Of a stretch of DNA of 8,442 bases, positions 1 to 5,985 are shown piece by piece. This DNA comes from SLST01 sp964458555 (GTDB taxonomy: Bacteria > Spirochaetota > Spirochaetia > DSM-27196 > SLST01), in contig CAYWJH010000128.1 in NCBI GenBank assembly GCA_964458555.1, positions 1 through 8,442 on the forward strand, given 5' to 3'. Positions within the stretch are counted from its first letter, which is position 1. Each line of letters opens with the position of its first letter. The translations under genes and the position numbers were made by a program. A model generated the notes under the pieces. The model searched no databases. It was not told the origin of the DNA and worked only from the letters and a program-made list of their open reading frames with translations.

Positions 1-1158
1 GCGCTCGAATCCGCGCTCGCCTTCGCGGCGGGCGCCCCCGACGGACGCGTGCGCGCCTCGCTGCTCCCGCTGGTCGCGAACAGTGCGCTGCGCTCGGACG
101 AGGCCGCGCGTCCGATCCTTCGACGGGCCGTCGACGAGGTGTACGTCGTGGAGGAGCCGCGCCGGCGGGCGGAGGCGCTCATTCGCATCGCCGAGCTCTA
201 CCAGGCCGGCGACGCGACCCTCTCGGTCACGGGGCTCATCCAGCAGGCGATCCCGGCGGTTCGCAGCGTGGACGATCCCTACCGTCGCGCTGCGCTCTTC
301 GCCCGGCTCGCGGTGCTCGCCGGTCAGACGAACGAGAAGCGACTCGCGCGGCGGCTCGCGGGAAACGTCATCGCGCAGGTCGACGAGGCCGGCGCACCGG
401 ACGACGAAGCGGAGGCCGATCTGCTGCTGCTCGTGGTGGCGCGTCTCGCCGCCTTCGGAGCGCTCGAGGACGCGGCCGGGCTCGTCGAGCTCTTCTCGCG
501 ACCGGCGGACGTCGCGTTCGCGCTCGCCTCACTCGTCCCGTACGCGCCGTCGGCGTCGGTCCAGGCGGGGTACCTGCGACGCGCGGGCGAGCAGGCCGGG
601 CGGGTGGAGGACACGGCGTTCTTCATCGAGGCGCAGATCGTCGTGGGAATCGCCTACCTCGAGGCCGGCAACGCCGCCGCCGCGCTGCCGTACGCAGCGC
701 GCGCGCTCGCCTCGCTCGTGGAGGCGCCGGCGGTCTACGAGCGGATCGAGCTGGCGGGACGGCTCGCGGAGCTCTACGTACGGCTCGACCGCCTGCAGGC
801 GGCGCGATCGCTGCTGCTCCAGGCGCCCGACGAGTTCGTCCGAGGCGCGGTCGCCGTTCGCGCCGCCGAGCGGCTCATCGTCGACGGCCGCCTGGGTCTC
901 GCGGACGACTTTCTCACCGCAGCCCTCGTCGCCTCCGACGAGGCGCCGTACCTCGCCGACGGTTTGCGGCAGGATATCGTCGCGGGATTCGCGCAGACGG
1001 GGAGTATCCGGCTCGCGATCCGCACGATCGAGCGGATGGACGACGAGCTGCTGAGGGCGCGCGCGGTTACCGAGCTCGCGGTTCGCGCCGAGCCGGCCGG
1101 CCTCGTTACGCCCATCTACCGCGCCGATCTCGCGTCCGTGCTGGCGGGGCGTCGATAG
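1..1158 (+). CDS. Alanine-rich helical-repeat (TPR-like) protein, 5' end missing
   Basis: The frame is open from the first base to a TAG at 1156-1158, giving 385 residues with no start inside the window. A GTG at 49 is the first possible start, but helical-repeat character (ALESALAFAAG) continues upstream of it, so I treat the gene as truncated by the window edge. The protein is soluble-looking, very rich in Ala, Leu, Arg and Glu, and has no membrane segment. It contains loosely repeated helix pairs of about 35-45 residues with TPR-like signatures, for example IRIAELYQAGD, ARLAVLAGQ, VGIAYLEAGNAAAALPYA, GRLAELYVRLDRLQAARSLL and VRAAERLIVDGRLGLADDF. This suggests an alpha-solenoid scaffold for protein contacts. 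No catalytic motif is visible and I do not recognise a named family. It converges on the minus-strand pyrH gene, so it belongs to an upstream transcription unit. The repeat-fold call is inference from pattern; the open frame is seen directly. Confidence 0.75.
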   Translation, partial: ALESALAFAAGAPDGRVRASLLPLVANSALRSDEAARPILRRAVDEVYVVEEPRRRAEALIRIAELYQAGDATLSVTGLIQQAIPAVRSVDDPYRRAALFARLAVLAGQTNEKRLARRLAGNVIAQVDEAGAPDDEAEADLLLLVVARLAAFGALEDAAGLVELFSRPADVAFALASLVPYAPSASVQAGYLRRAGEQAGRVEDTAFFIEAQIVVGIAYLEAGNAAAALPYAARALASLVEAPAVYERIELAGRLAELYVRLDRLQAARSLLLQAPDEFVRGAVAVRAAERLIVDGRLGLADDFLTAALVASDEAPYLADGLRQDIVAGFAQTGSIRLAIRTIERMDDELLRARAVTELAVRAEPAGLVTPIYRADLASVLAGRR

Positions 1159-1167
1159 CCGCGCTAG

Positions 1168-1193
1168 GCCGGCGTCGGGAGCACGGCGCCGGC
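1168..1193. terminator. G+C-rich hairpin between convergent genes, possible bidirectional terminator
   Basis: GCCGGCG (1168-1174) pairs perfectly with CGCCGGC (1187-1193) around a 12-base loop, in the 53-base gap between the stop codons of the helical-repeat gene and pyrH. Position between two convergent genes fits a shared terminator. There is no T-tract on either side, so it is not a textbook intrinsic terminator. In DNA this G+C-rich a 7-bp stem can arise by chance. Confidence 0.3.
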
Positions 1194-1211
1194 AGGCACG
1201 ACCTCGCGGTG

Positions 1212-1904
1212 CTACGGTCTGATCGTCGTGCCCACGAAGGCCCGCCCGTCGAGCAGCGCCTCGAGGTTGGCCAGGTCGCGTCCGTCGGCGGCGATGACGG
1301 TCATGCCGAGCTCCGCCGCGCGCCTGGTCGCCACCGGGTCGAAGGGGGTGTTCGCCCCGGGAACCCACTCGTCGCCCACGATGCGCCGCAGCTCGTCCCA
1401 GCTGACCGTATCCAGCGGCGTCGCGTCGGGGTCGGTCTTCGGGTCGGCGGTGTAGATCTGGCGGATATTGCTGAGATTGACGAGCGTGTCGGCGCCGAGC
1501 GCTTCGGCGAGGTGGACGGTGACGTTGTCGGTGGAGAAGCCGGGCTTCCAGCCGCCGCCGACGAGCACGCGCCCGGCGATCGAGCGGACGCGCGTCGGGT
1601 CGGTGAAGACGGGGTCTTCGCAGAGCGAACCGAAGGCGGCGCGGATGACCTGGGCGTTGAGGCGCGTCGCCGCGATGCCGATCTCGTCGAGCGTGTCTGC
1701 ATCGACGTTCGACGCGAGCTCCTTGGCCGAGCGCTGGTACGCCCGCGCGGTCGACCCGCCGCCGATCACGAGCGCGAGCTTCGCCTCCGGGCGGCGTTCG
1801 AGTCGCGTGCGAAGCGACGAGACGAAGCCGCTCACGAACTCGACATCGACCCCGTCCGGGACGACGATCGAGCCACCCACCGAGATAACGGTCGTGCTGG
1901 TCAT
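1212..1904 (-). CDS. pyrH: UMP kinase, archaeal/spirochaete type
   Basis: This 230-residue amino acid kinase-fold protein phosphorylates UMP to UDP with ATP in the cytoplasm, the step that feeds UTP and CTP synthesis. The N-terminal strand and glycine loop VISVGGS (6-12) come first, followed by the VIGGGS turn (47-52), the GIAATRLNAQ helix (76-85) and GGWKPGFSTDN (117-127). Next are the nucleotide-binding stretch NLSNIRQIYTADPK (143-156) and a C-terminal GANTPFDPVA (183-192) with a final GTTI. These match the archaeal-type UMP kinase family, which also includes spirochaete proteins, rather than the classical bacterial PyrH, which is regulated by GTP and inhibited by UTP. I chose the ATG at 1904 because it directly precedes the conserved first strand. 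A farther start at 2009 would add 35 unconserved residues and run into the divergent gene. No Shine-Dalgarno sequence precedes the chosen ATG. No other pyrimidine gene is nearby. Confidence 0.9.
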   Translation of the reverse strand: MTSTTVISVGGSIVVPDGVDVEFVSGFVSSLRTRLERRPEAKLALVIGGGSTARAYQRSAKELASNVDADTLDEIGIAATRLNAQVIRAAFGSLCEDPVFTDPTRVRSIAGRVLVGGGWKPGFSTDNVTVHLAEALGADTLVNLSNIRQIYTADPKTDPDATPLDTVSWDELRRIVGDEWVPGANTPFDPVATRRAAELGMTVIAADGRDLANLEALLDGRAFVGTTIRP

Positions 1905-1913
1905 GCAGCCGGG

Positions 1914-1942
1914 ATCGTAGCGCGGATCGGCGTTCGGGACAA
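1914..1942 (-). promoter_or_regulatory. Candidate sigma70-type promoter for pyrH
   Basis: On the minus strand TTGTCC (plus-strand 1937-1942) and TACGAT (1914-1919) are separated by 17 bases. Each matches four of six positions of the TTGACA and TATAAT consensus. The predicted transcription start would be near 1907, only 2-3 bases before the pyrH ATG, so the transcript would be leaderless or nearly so. That agrees with the absence of a ribosome-binding site upstream of the ATG. The boxes are seen; their use as a promoter is inferred. Confidence 0.35.
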
Positions 1943-1948
1943 GCGGGT

Positions 1949-1976
1949 TTGTATTGAGCGCCTGAGGGGGTATACT
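1949..1976 (+). promoter_or_regulatory. Candidate promoter of the six-gene plus-strand operon
   Basis: TATACT (1971-1976) is a five-of-six match to the -10 consensus in an otherwise very G+C-rich region, and it lies at the right distance upstream of the first gene of the run. The -35 region is poor: TTGTAT at 1949-1954 with a 16-base spacer is the best I see, while TTGAGC at 1954-1959 is too close (11 bases). Transcription would start near 1983, giving a leader of about ten bases that still contains the Shine-Dalgarno sequence. It lies back to back with the pyrH promoter candidate. Confidence 0.4.
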
Positions 1977-1983
1977 TGGGGTT

Positions 1984-1987
1984 GGAG
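1984..1987 (+). promoter_or_regulatory. Ribosome-binding site of the UVR-motif gene
   Basis: GGAG lies five bases upstream of the ATG at 1993 and supports that start over any internal one. Confidence 0.55.
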
Positions 1988-1992
1988 CGGCT

Positions 1993-2733
1993 ATGAGCAC
2001 CGACATCACGCACCTCCTGGAAGAATGGCCCTACGACGACGAGAACAACGCTCGCGTCATCGCCGCAGATGACGGGCGAAGCGTGCTCCAGGTTCGCCAG
2101 CCTCTGGGAATCGAGCAGTACGAGCTGGAGGGACGGCCCGACGGGCTGAGCCCGGACGGGTTCGACACCTTCGCGGACCTCGTCGACCACGAGCTCGCCG
2201 AGTACCAGACGGCGCACGGTACCGACGTGGGCTTCGAGATCGGCGAGGAGGAGGCGACCGAGCTCCAGAACGAGAGCATCCTCTACTACTACCGCTACCT
2301 GCTGCTCTTTCAGCTCAACGATTTCGAGCGCGTGATACGCGATACGAGGCATAACCTGCGTGTTTGCGAGCTGCTCGAGAAGTACGCCGAGGACGAGGAC
2401 GCGGAGGCGGTGCTGCAGTTCAAGCCGTATATCGTGCGTATGAACTCGGTTTCGCGCGCGATGGCTCGCGTCCAGCACCACGAGAGCGGCGAGGCGCGCG
2501 AGATTCTCGAGGAGGCGATCGACGCGATCCAGGAGATGCGCGCCGTGGACACGCCGGCCTTCGAGTTCGAGCGCGTGCGTTCGGTGAACTACCTCCGCTC
2601 GGCGCTCGAGCAGATCGAGGAGACCAAGGACGACCCCGTTGCCCGGCTTCGCCAGGAGCTCGACACCGCGGTGCAGCAGGAGGACTACGAGCGCGCCGCG
2701 CGGCTTCGCGACCACATCCGCGAGTTGTCTTGA
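1993..2733 (+). CDS. UVR-motif (UvrB/UvrC motif) protein of unknown function
   Basis: This 246-residue cytoplasmic, acidic protein has no signal peptide or membrane segment. The last 33 residues or so (from DDPVARLRQELDTAVQQED at about 213-231 through YERAARLRDHIREL) form a clear UVR helical hairpin. That is the motif by which UvrB contacts UvrC, also found in McsA and ClpC. The N-terminal part begins with a WPYDDENNARVI stretch and LQVRQPLGIEQYELEGRPDG (32-51). It continues as a mainly helical middle, including an aromatic LYYYRYLLLFQLNDFERVIR segment (97-116) and a repeat-like region (about 120-205). None of this carries a nuclease, helicase or zinc-finger motif I recognise, so it is not UvrB, UvrC or McsA. 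The start is supported by GGAG five bases upstream. It is the first gene of the operon. A role as an adaptor for excision repair or for a Clp-type protease is inference from the motif alone. Confidence 0.8.
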   Translation: MSTDITHLLEEWPYDDENNARVIAADDGRSVLQVRQPLGIEQYELEGRPDGLSPDGFDTFADLVDHELAEYQTAHGTDVGFEIGEEEATELQNESILYYYRYLLLFQLNDFERVIRDTRHNLRVCELLEKYAEDEDAEAVLQFKPYIVRMNSVSRAMARVQHHESGEAREILEEAIDAIQEMRAVDTPAFEFERVRSVNYLRSALEQIEETKDDPVARLRQELDTAVQQEDYERAARLRDHIRELS

Positions 2734-2768
2734 CAAATCGGGCACCAACGCGGAAGATCGACGAAACT

Positions 2769-3467
2769 ATGACTCACCCCGGCCCGCGAGCTCGGCTCGT
2801 TTTGTACCTGCTGCTCGTTATTCTGCTGCTGCCCGTCCCGGCGGCCGCGCAGCAGATCCTCACCGCGCGCGAGTTCTTCGACACGGTCGCGACGAACTAC
2901 GCCTCCATAGACGACTATCTCGCGGACCTCGTGTGGCGTGACGAGGACTCGACGATGCGCGGCGAGCTCACCTACAAGCGGCCGAACATGATCCGGATAG
3001 ACTTCTCCGAACCCGAAGACCAGGTTCTCGTCTCGGACGGAGAGATCCTGCAGGTCTACGTGCCGGCCTACTTCGTCGTCCTCGAACAGGAGCTTCGCGA
3101 GTCGGTGGGGTCGGTGCCCGGCGGGCCGGCGACCGAAGCGGGGCTCGCGCTCATGCGGCGCAATTACGACATCGCGTATCTGGAGGGACTGGAACCGGTG
3201 CCGCTGGAGGAGGGCTCGGAGACCTTCGTCACGCAGCTGCGGCTCGATCGAAAGCAGGTCACCGAAGGCTTCCGGGAGCTCGTGCTGAGCATCGACGAGG
3301 AAGGGTTCATCAGACGCATCGACGGCACGAAGATCGACTACGAAGAGGTCCAGATGGAGCTTTCGAACATCCGGATCAACCAGCGCGTGTCCGACCGCGT
3401 GTTCGAGTACGAGGGTGACCCGTCGGCGAGCACGAACGAAGACTTCCTGTACGATCCCGAGGGGTAG
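2769..3467 (+). CDS. lolA: LolA-like outer-membrane lipoprotein carrier protein
   Basis: The product is 232 residues with a clear Sec signal peptide: a basic start, the hydrophobic core LVLYLLLVILLLPVP, and an AAA site with likely cleavage between residues 27 and 28. There is no lipobox cysteine, so it should be a soluble periplasmic protein. The mature part shows the LolA/LolB-like pattern: FFDTVATNYASIDDYLADL (37-55), GELTYKRPNMIRIDF (65-79), SDGEILQVYVPAYFVVLEQ (89-107) and a C-terminal half of alternating strands. LolA receives lipoproteins from the LolCDE transporter and carries them across the periplasm to the outer membrane. I chose ATG 2769 because the signal peptide begins there. The frame is open much farther upstream, but that part lies inside the UVR-motif gene. 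The ribosome-binding site is weak (GGAAG about 12 bases upstream), so translation may depend on the preceding gene 35 bases away. Its stop directly abuts the next ATG. No other Lol gene is in the window. Confidence 0.8.
   Translation: MTHPGPRARLVLYLLLVILLLPVPAAAQQILTAREFFDTVATNYASIDDYLADLVWRDEDSTMRGELTYKRPNMIRIDFSEPEDQVLVSDGEILQVYVPAYFVVLEQELRESVGSVPGGPATEAGLALMRRNYDIAYLEGLEPVPLEEGSETFVTQLRLDRKQVTEGFRELVLSIDEEGFIRRIDGTKIDYEEVQMELSNIRINQRVSDRVFEYEGDPSASTNEDFLYDPEG
3459..3464 (+). promoter_or_regulatory. Ribosome-binding site of the RodZ-like gene
   Basis: GAGGGG lies inside the last codons of the LolA-like gene, three bases before the ATG at 3468. The lolA stop TAG fills those three bases, an arrangement that favours coupled translation of the two genes. 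Confidence 0.5.
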
Positions 3468-4592
3468 ATGGAATCGATAGGCGCCCGGTTCAGAGAGACT
3501 CGAGAAGCGAAGGGCTACACGCTCGAGCAGGTTGCGCGTGACACTCACATTGCGAGGCGGTTTCTCGAGGCGCTGGAGGACGAGGACTTCTCGATCTTCC
3601 CCGGCGAACCGTATCTGCTCGGTTTCATGCGGACCTACTCGAACTACCTCGGGCTCGACGCGGAGGAGACCGCGACCCTCTACTACAACCTGAAACTCCA
3701 GGAGCAACCGCCTCCCATCGACGAGCTCATCTCCAAGGGGCCGTCGGTGCCGGTCGGAAGGATCGTCGCGATCGCGATCGGCGTGGTCGTACTGGGGGTG
3801 GCCGCCTACTTCCTCGTCTTCACGGATCTGCTCGCGGGGTCCGGCCGGGCCGTCGCGGAGCAACCGCCGTCCGTCGAGACCGAAGAGCCCGAAGGCCAGA
3901 CGTTCGAGATGCTCGACGAGATCGTGGAGCAGCGCTTCTCGCAGGGCGACCGCATCCTCGTTCCGGTCGGCGAGGCCGAGTACCCCGTCGACCTCGCCCA
4001 GGTCGGCAACGGTATCACCCTCGATCTCGCCGGCACCGAACGTCAGATCGGGGTGGGCGAGCAGGCGGTGGTCGACGTCAACGGCGACGATCAGAGCGAC
4101 CTGCGTATCATCGTGCGCAGCGTCGACACGCTCGACACGCCGCCCACCGCGGTGATGCGGTTCGACCGCGGAGCCGCCGCCGCCGCCGTCGACCGACCGA
4201 CGATCCAGGAACCGGCCGGGGTCGCCGTCGACGCTCCGGCGATCGGGTCGACGCTCGAGCCGACCCGCACCGAGGGCGCCCGGCTGATCGCCGCCTTCGA
4301 CGAGCGCGAGGAGTTCGTCGTGGAGGTCCGGTTCGAGGGCTACGCGCTCTTCCGCTACGAAGCCGACGAGGAGCCCCGGGTCGAGCAGTACTTCCAGGCC
4401 GGCGACACGATCCGAACGAGCGTGCGCGAGCGCTTCCAGCTCTGGGTATCGAACGCCGCGAGCGCGCGCCTGCGCGTCGCCGGGCAGGACGTCTCGCTCG
4501 GCGACCCCGGCGAGGTCACCGCCGGGCTGATCGCGTGGGTGCCGGACCCCGAATCGGAACGGATTCTGCTTGAGCTCATCCCCGTCTACTGA
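3468..4592 (+). CDS. rodZ: RodZ-like membrane protein (HTH, transmembrane segment, DUF4115)
   Basis: The 374-residue protein has the RodZ architecture. A cytoplasmic Cro/C1-type helix-turn-helix comes first (about 4-68: FRETREAKGYTLEQVARDTH, then YLLGFMRTYSNYLGLD). A Pro-rich linker follows, then one membrane helix at about 98-120 (RIVAIAIGVVVLGVAAYFLV), giving a cytoplasmic N terminus and an extracytoplasmic C terminus. The C-terminal beta domain (about 280-360, with GYALFRYEAD, QAGDTIRT, WVSNAASARLRVAGQDV) matches DUF4115. In RodZ the HTH domain binds the actin-like MreB and ties it to the elongation machinery for cell shape. Between the membrane helix and DUF4115 there is an additional predicted beta-rich stretch (about 150-222) with DVNGDDQSDL at 203-212, resembling a calcium-binding loop, and then a low-complexity Ala/Pro/Glu linker. 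ATG 3468 follows the lolA stop directly. A transcription-factor role is less likely given the membrane topology. Confidence 0.8.
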   Translation: MESIGARFRETREAKGYTLEQVARDTHIARRFLEALEDEDFSIFPGEPYLLGFMRTYSNYLGLDAEETATLYYNLKLQEQPPPIDELISKGPSVPVGRIVAIAIGVVVLGVAAYFLVFTDLLAGSGRAVAEQPPSVETEEPEGQTFEMLDEIVEQRFSQGDRILVPVGEAEYPVDLAQVGNGITLDLAGTERQIGVGEQAVVDVNGDDQSDLRIIVRSVDTLDTPPTAVMRFDRGAAAAAVDRPTIQEPAGVAVDAPAIGSTLEPTRTEGARLIAAFDEREEFVVEVRFEGYALFRYEADEEPRVEQYFQAGDTIRTSVRERFQLWVSNAASARLRVAGQDVSLGDPGEVTAGLIAWVPDPESERILLELIPVY

Positions 4593-5976
4593 TCCTCGAT
4601 CCGCCGATCGGCGCGCCTTCTACGTCGAGAACCTCGGCTGCGCGAAGAACCAGGTCGACGCGGAGATCATGATCGCCGCGCTCGAACGCGCCGGCTGGAC
4701 GCGCGCCGACGACCCGGACCACGCGGACACGATCCTCGTCAATACGTGCGGCTTCATCGAGCCGGCGAAGGAAGAGTCGATCACGACGACGCTCGGCTTC
4801 ATCGACGCCTATCCGAACGCGCGCGTGGTCATGACCGGCTGTCTCTCGCAGCGCTATCCCGAGGAGCTCGCCGCGGAGATCCCCGAGCTCGCCGGCGTCT
4901 TCGGCAACCGCGCGCCGGCGCGCGTGCCCGCGTTCCTCGCCGACCTCGACGCCGGCGGCGACCGCGTCCGCATCCCCTCCGCCGGGCTCGAGGCGCACGA
5001 GCGAACGCACCTGCTCTCGTTCCCGGGCTCGGCCTTCGTGAAGGTCGCCGAAGGGTGCGACAACCGGTGCAGCTTCTGCGCGATCCCGCTCATCCGGGGC
5101 TCGCATCGCAGCAAGCCGACCGACGCGATCCTCGCGGAGGTGCGGGCGCTGCTCGACCGCGGGGTCGTCGAGATCAACCTCGTCGCGCAGGATCTCGCCT
5201 CCTACGGGCGGGACCTCCCGGAGGCGACGCCCGAGGAGCTGCTGCGCCGGATCTCCGCGCTCGCGGGCGAGTTCTGGGTGCGCCTGCTCTACGTCTACCC
5301 GGAGCGTTTCCCCGAGACCTTCTTTCCCATCCTCCGCGCCGACCCGCGGTTGCTGCCGTACTTCGACATCCCCTTCCAGCACGCCTCCACGAAGGTGCTG
5401 CGCGGCATGGGCCGACCAGGCACCGCCGGGCGCTACCTCTCGCTCGTCGGCCGCATCCGCGACGAGCTGCCCGACGCGGTCATCCGGTCGACGCTGCTCG
5501 TGGGCTTCTTCGGCGAGACCGAGGAGGCGTTCGAGGAGCTCCTCGCCTTCCAGCAGGAGGCCGATCTCGACTGGCTCGGCGTCTTCCCGTACTCGCCGGA
5601 GGAGGGCACCCCGGCGATGCGCGGGACTCCGCGCCGCGACGTGAGCGCGAAGGTCGCCGAGCGTCGCGCCCGCGTGGTGGAGGAGCGCCAGCGCGAGATC
5701 ACCGAGCGGCGCATGGACCGCCTCGTGGGCCGCGACCTGGACGTGCTCGTCGAGGAGCTCGTCCCCGAAGAGCCGCTCGCGATCGGACGCTGCTACGCGC
5801 AGGCGCCGGAGGTGGACGGGGCGGTCGTCGTGCACGTGCCGGAGGAGGAGCTCGGGGCCGATGGCGGAGCACCCGGCGTCCACGCCACCCCCGAGCGGCG
5901 CGTCGTCCCCGGCCGTTTCGTGCGCTGCCGCATCGTGAAGCGCAACGGACTGGACGTGGAAGCGGTGCCCCGGTAG
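4570..5976 (+). CDS. rimO: Ribosomal protein S12 methylthiotransferase RimO
   Basis: This is a 468-residue radical-SAM methylthiotransferase that adds a methylthio group to the conserved aspartate of ribosomal protein S12. The N-terminal domain has the three cysteines of the auxiliary iron-sulfur cluster: NLGCAKNQ (Cys24), NTCGFI (Cys60) and TGCLSQRY (Cys91). The radical-SAM CxxxCxxC motif is at Cys163, Cys167 and Cys170 (GCDNRCSFCAIP). NLVAQDLASYGRDL (203-216), DIPFQHAS (266-273) and a C-terminal TRAM domain (about 383-466) with substrate-type CYAQAPEVDG favour RimO over MiaB. The TRAM domain carries an extra Gly/Pro-containing loop of about 15 residues (around 427-442). In the usual GFPGET motif the proline is replaced by phenylalanine at residue 314. 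The start is a TTG inside the 3' end of the RodZ-like gene (23-base overlap), with GGA six bases upstream. No other usual start precedes the conserved region, and the next Met is at residue 34, past Cys24. Confidence 0.92.
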   Translation: MSSSPSTDPRSADRRAFYVENLGCAKNQVDAEIMIAALERAGWTRADDPDHADTILVNTCGFIEPAKEESITTTLGFIDAYPNARVVMTGCLSQRYPEELAAEIPELAGVFGNRAPARVPAFLADLDAGGDRVRIPSAGLEAHERTHLLSFPGSAFVKVAEGCDNRCSFCAIPLIRGSHRSKPTDAILAEVRALLDRGVVEINLVAQDLASYGRDLPEATPEELLRRISALAGEFWVRLLYVYPERFPETFFPILRADPRLLPYFDIPFQHASTKVLRGMGRPGTAGRYLSLVGRIRDELPDAVIRSTLLVGFFGETEEAFEELLAFQQEADLDWLGVFPYSPEEGTPAMRGTPRRDVSAKVAERRARVVEERQREITERRMDRLVGRDLDVLVEELVPEEPLAIGRCYAQAPEVDGAVVVHVPEEELGADGGAPGVHATPERRVVPGRFVRCRIVKRNGLDVEAVPR

Positions 5977-5978
5977 GA
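5975..5978 (+). promoter_or_regulatory. Ribosome-binding site that decides the helicase start
   Basis: AGGA overlaps the rimO stop codon and lies seven bases before GTG 5986, but only one base before the in-frame TTG at 5980. The spacing therefore favours GTG as the start. Confidence 0.6.
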
Positions 5979-5985
5979 TTTGCCG

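Noticed and set aside
1954..1976. TTGAGC as the -35 box of the TATACT promoter
   Set aside because: The spacer is only 11 bases, well short of the usual 16-18.
1905..2009. Earlier start for pyrH at 2009, adding 35 residues
   Set aside because: The extra residues are not conserved in the kinase family, overlap the start of the divergent gene, and cover the likely promoters.
1209..2072. 287-codon plus-strand frame opposite pyrH
   Set aside because: It is antisense to a clear UMP kinase and runs into the UVR gene in another frame; no domain pattern is visible.
529..2748. 739-codon open frame on the minus strand spanning parts of three genes
   Set aside because: It runs antisense to the repeat protein and the UVR gene, and through pyrH in another frame. 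Its product is low-complexity Arg/Ala/Leu text with no motif. Long antisense frames are expected when third positions are nearly all G or C.
2364..2768. N-terminal extension of the LolA-like frame
   Set aside because: This in-frame part lies inside the UVR-motif gene and would bury the signal peptide that begins at 2769.
5980..5985. TTG start for the helicase at 5980
   Set aside because: It is one base from the AGGA sequence, too close for initiation; GTG 5986 has a seven-base spacing.
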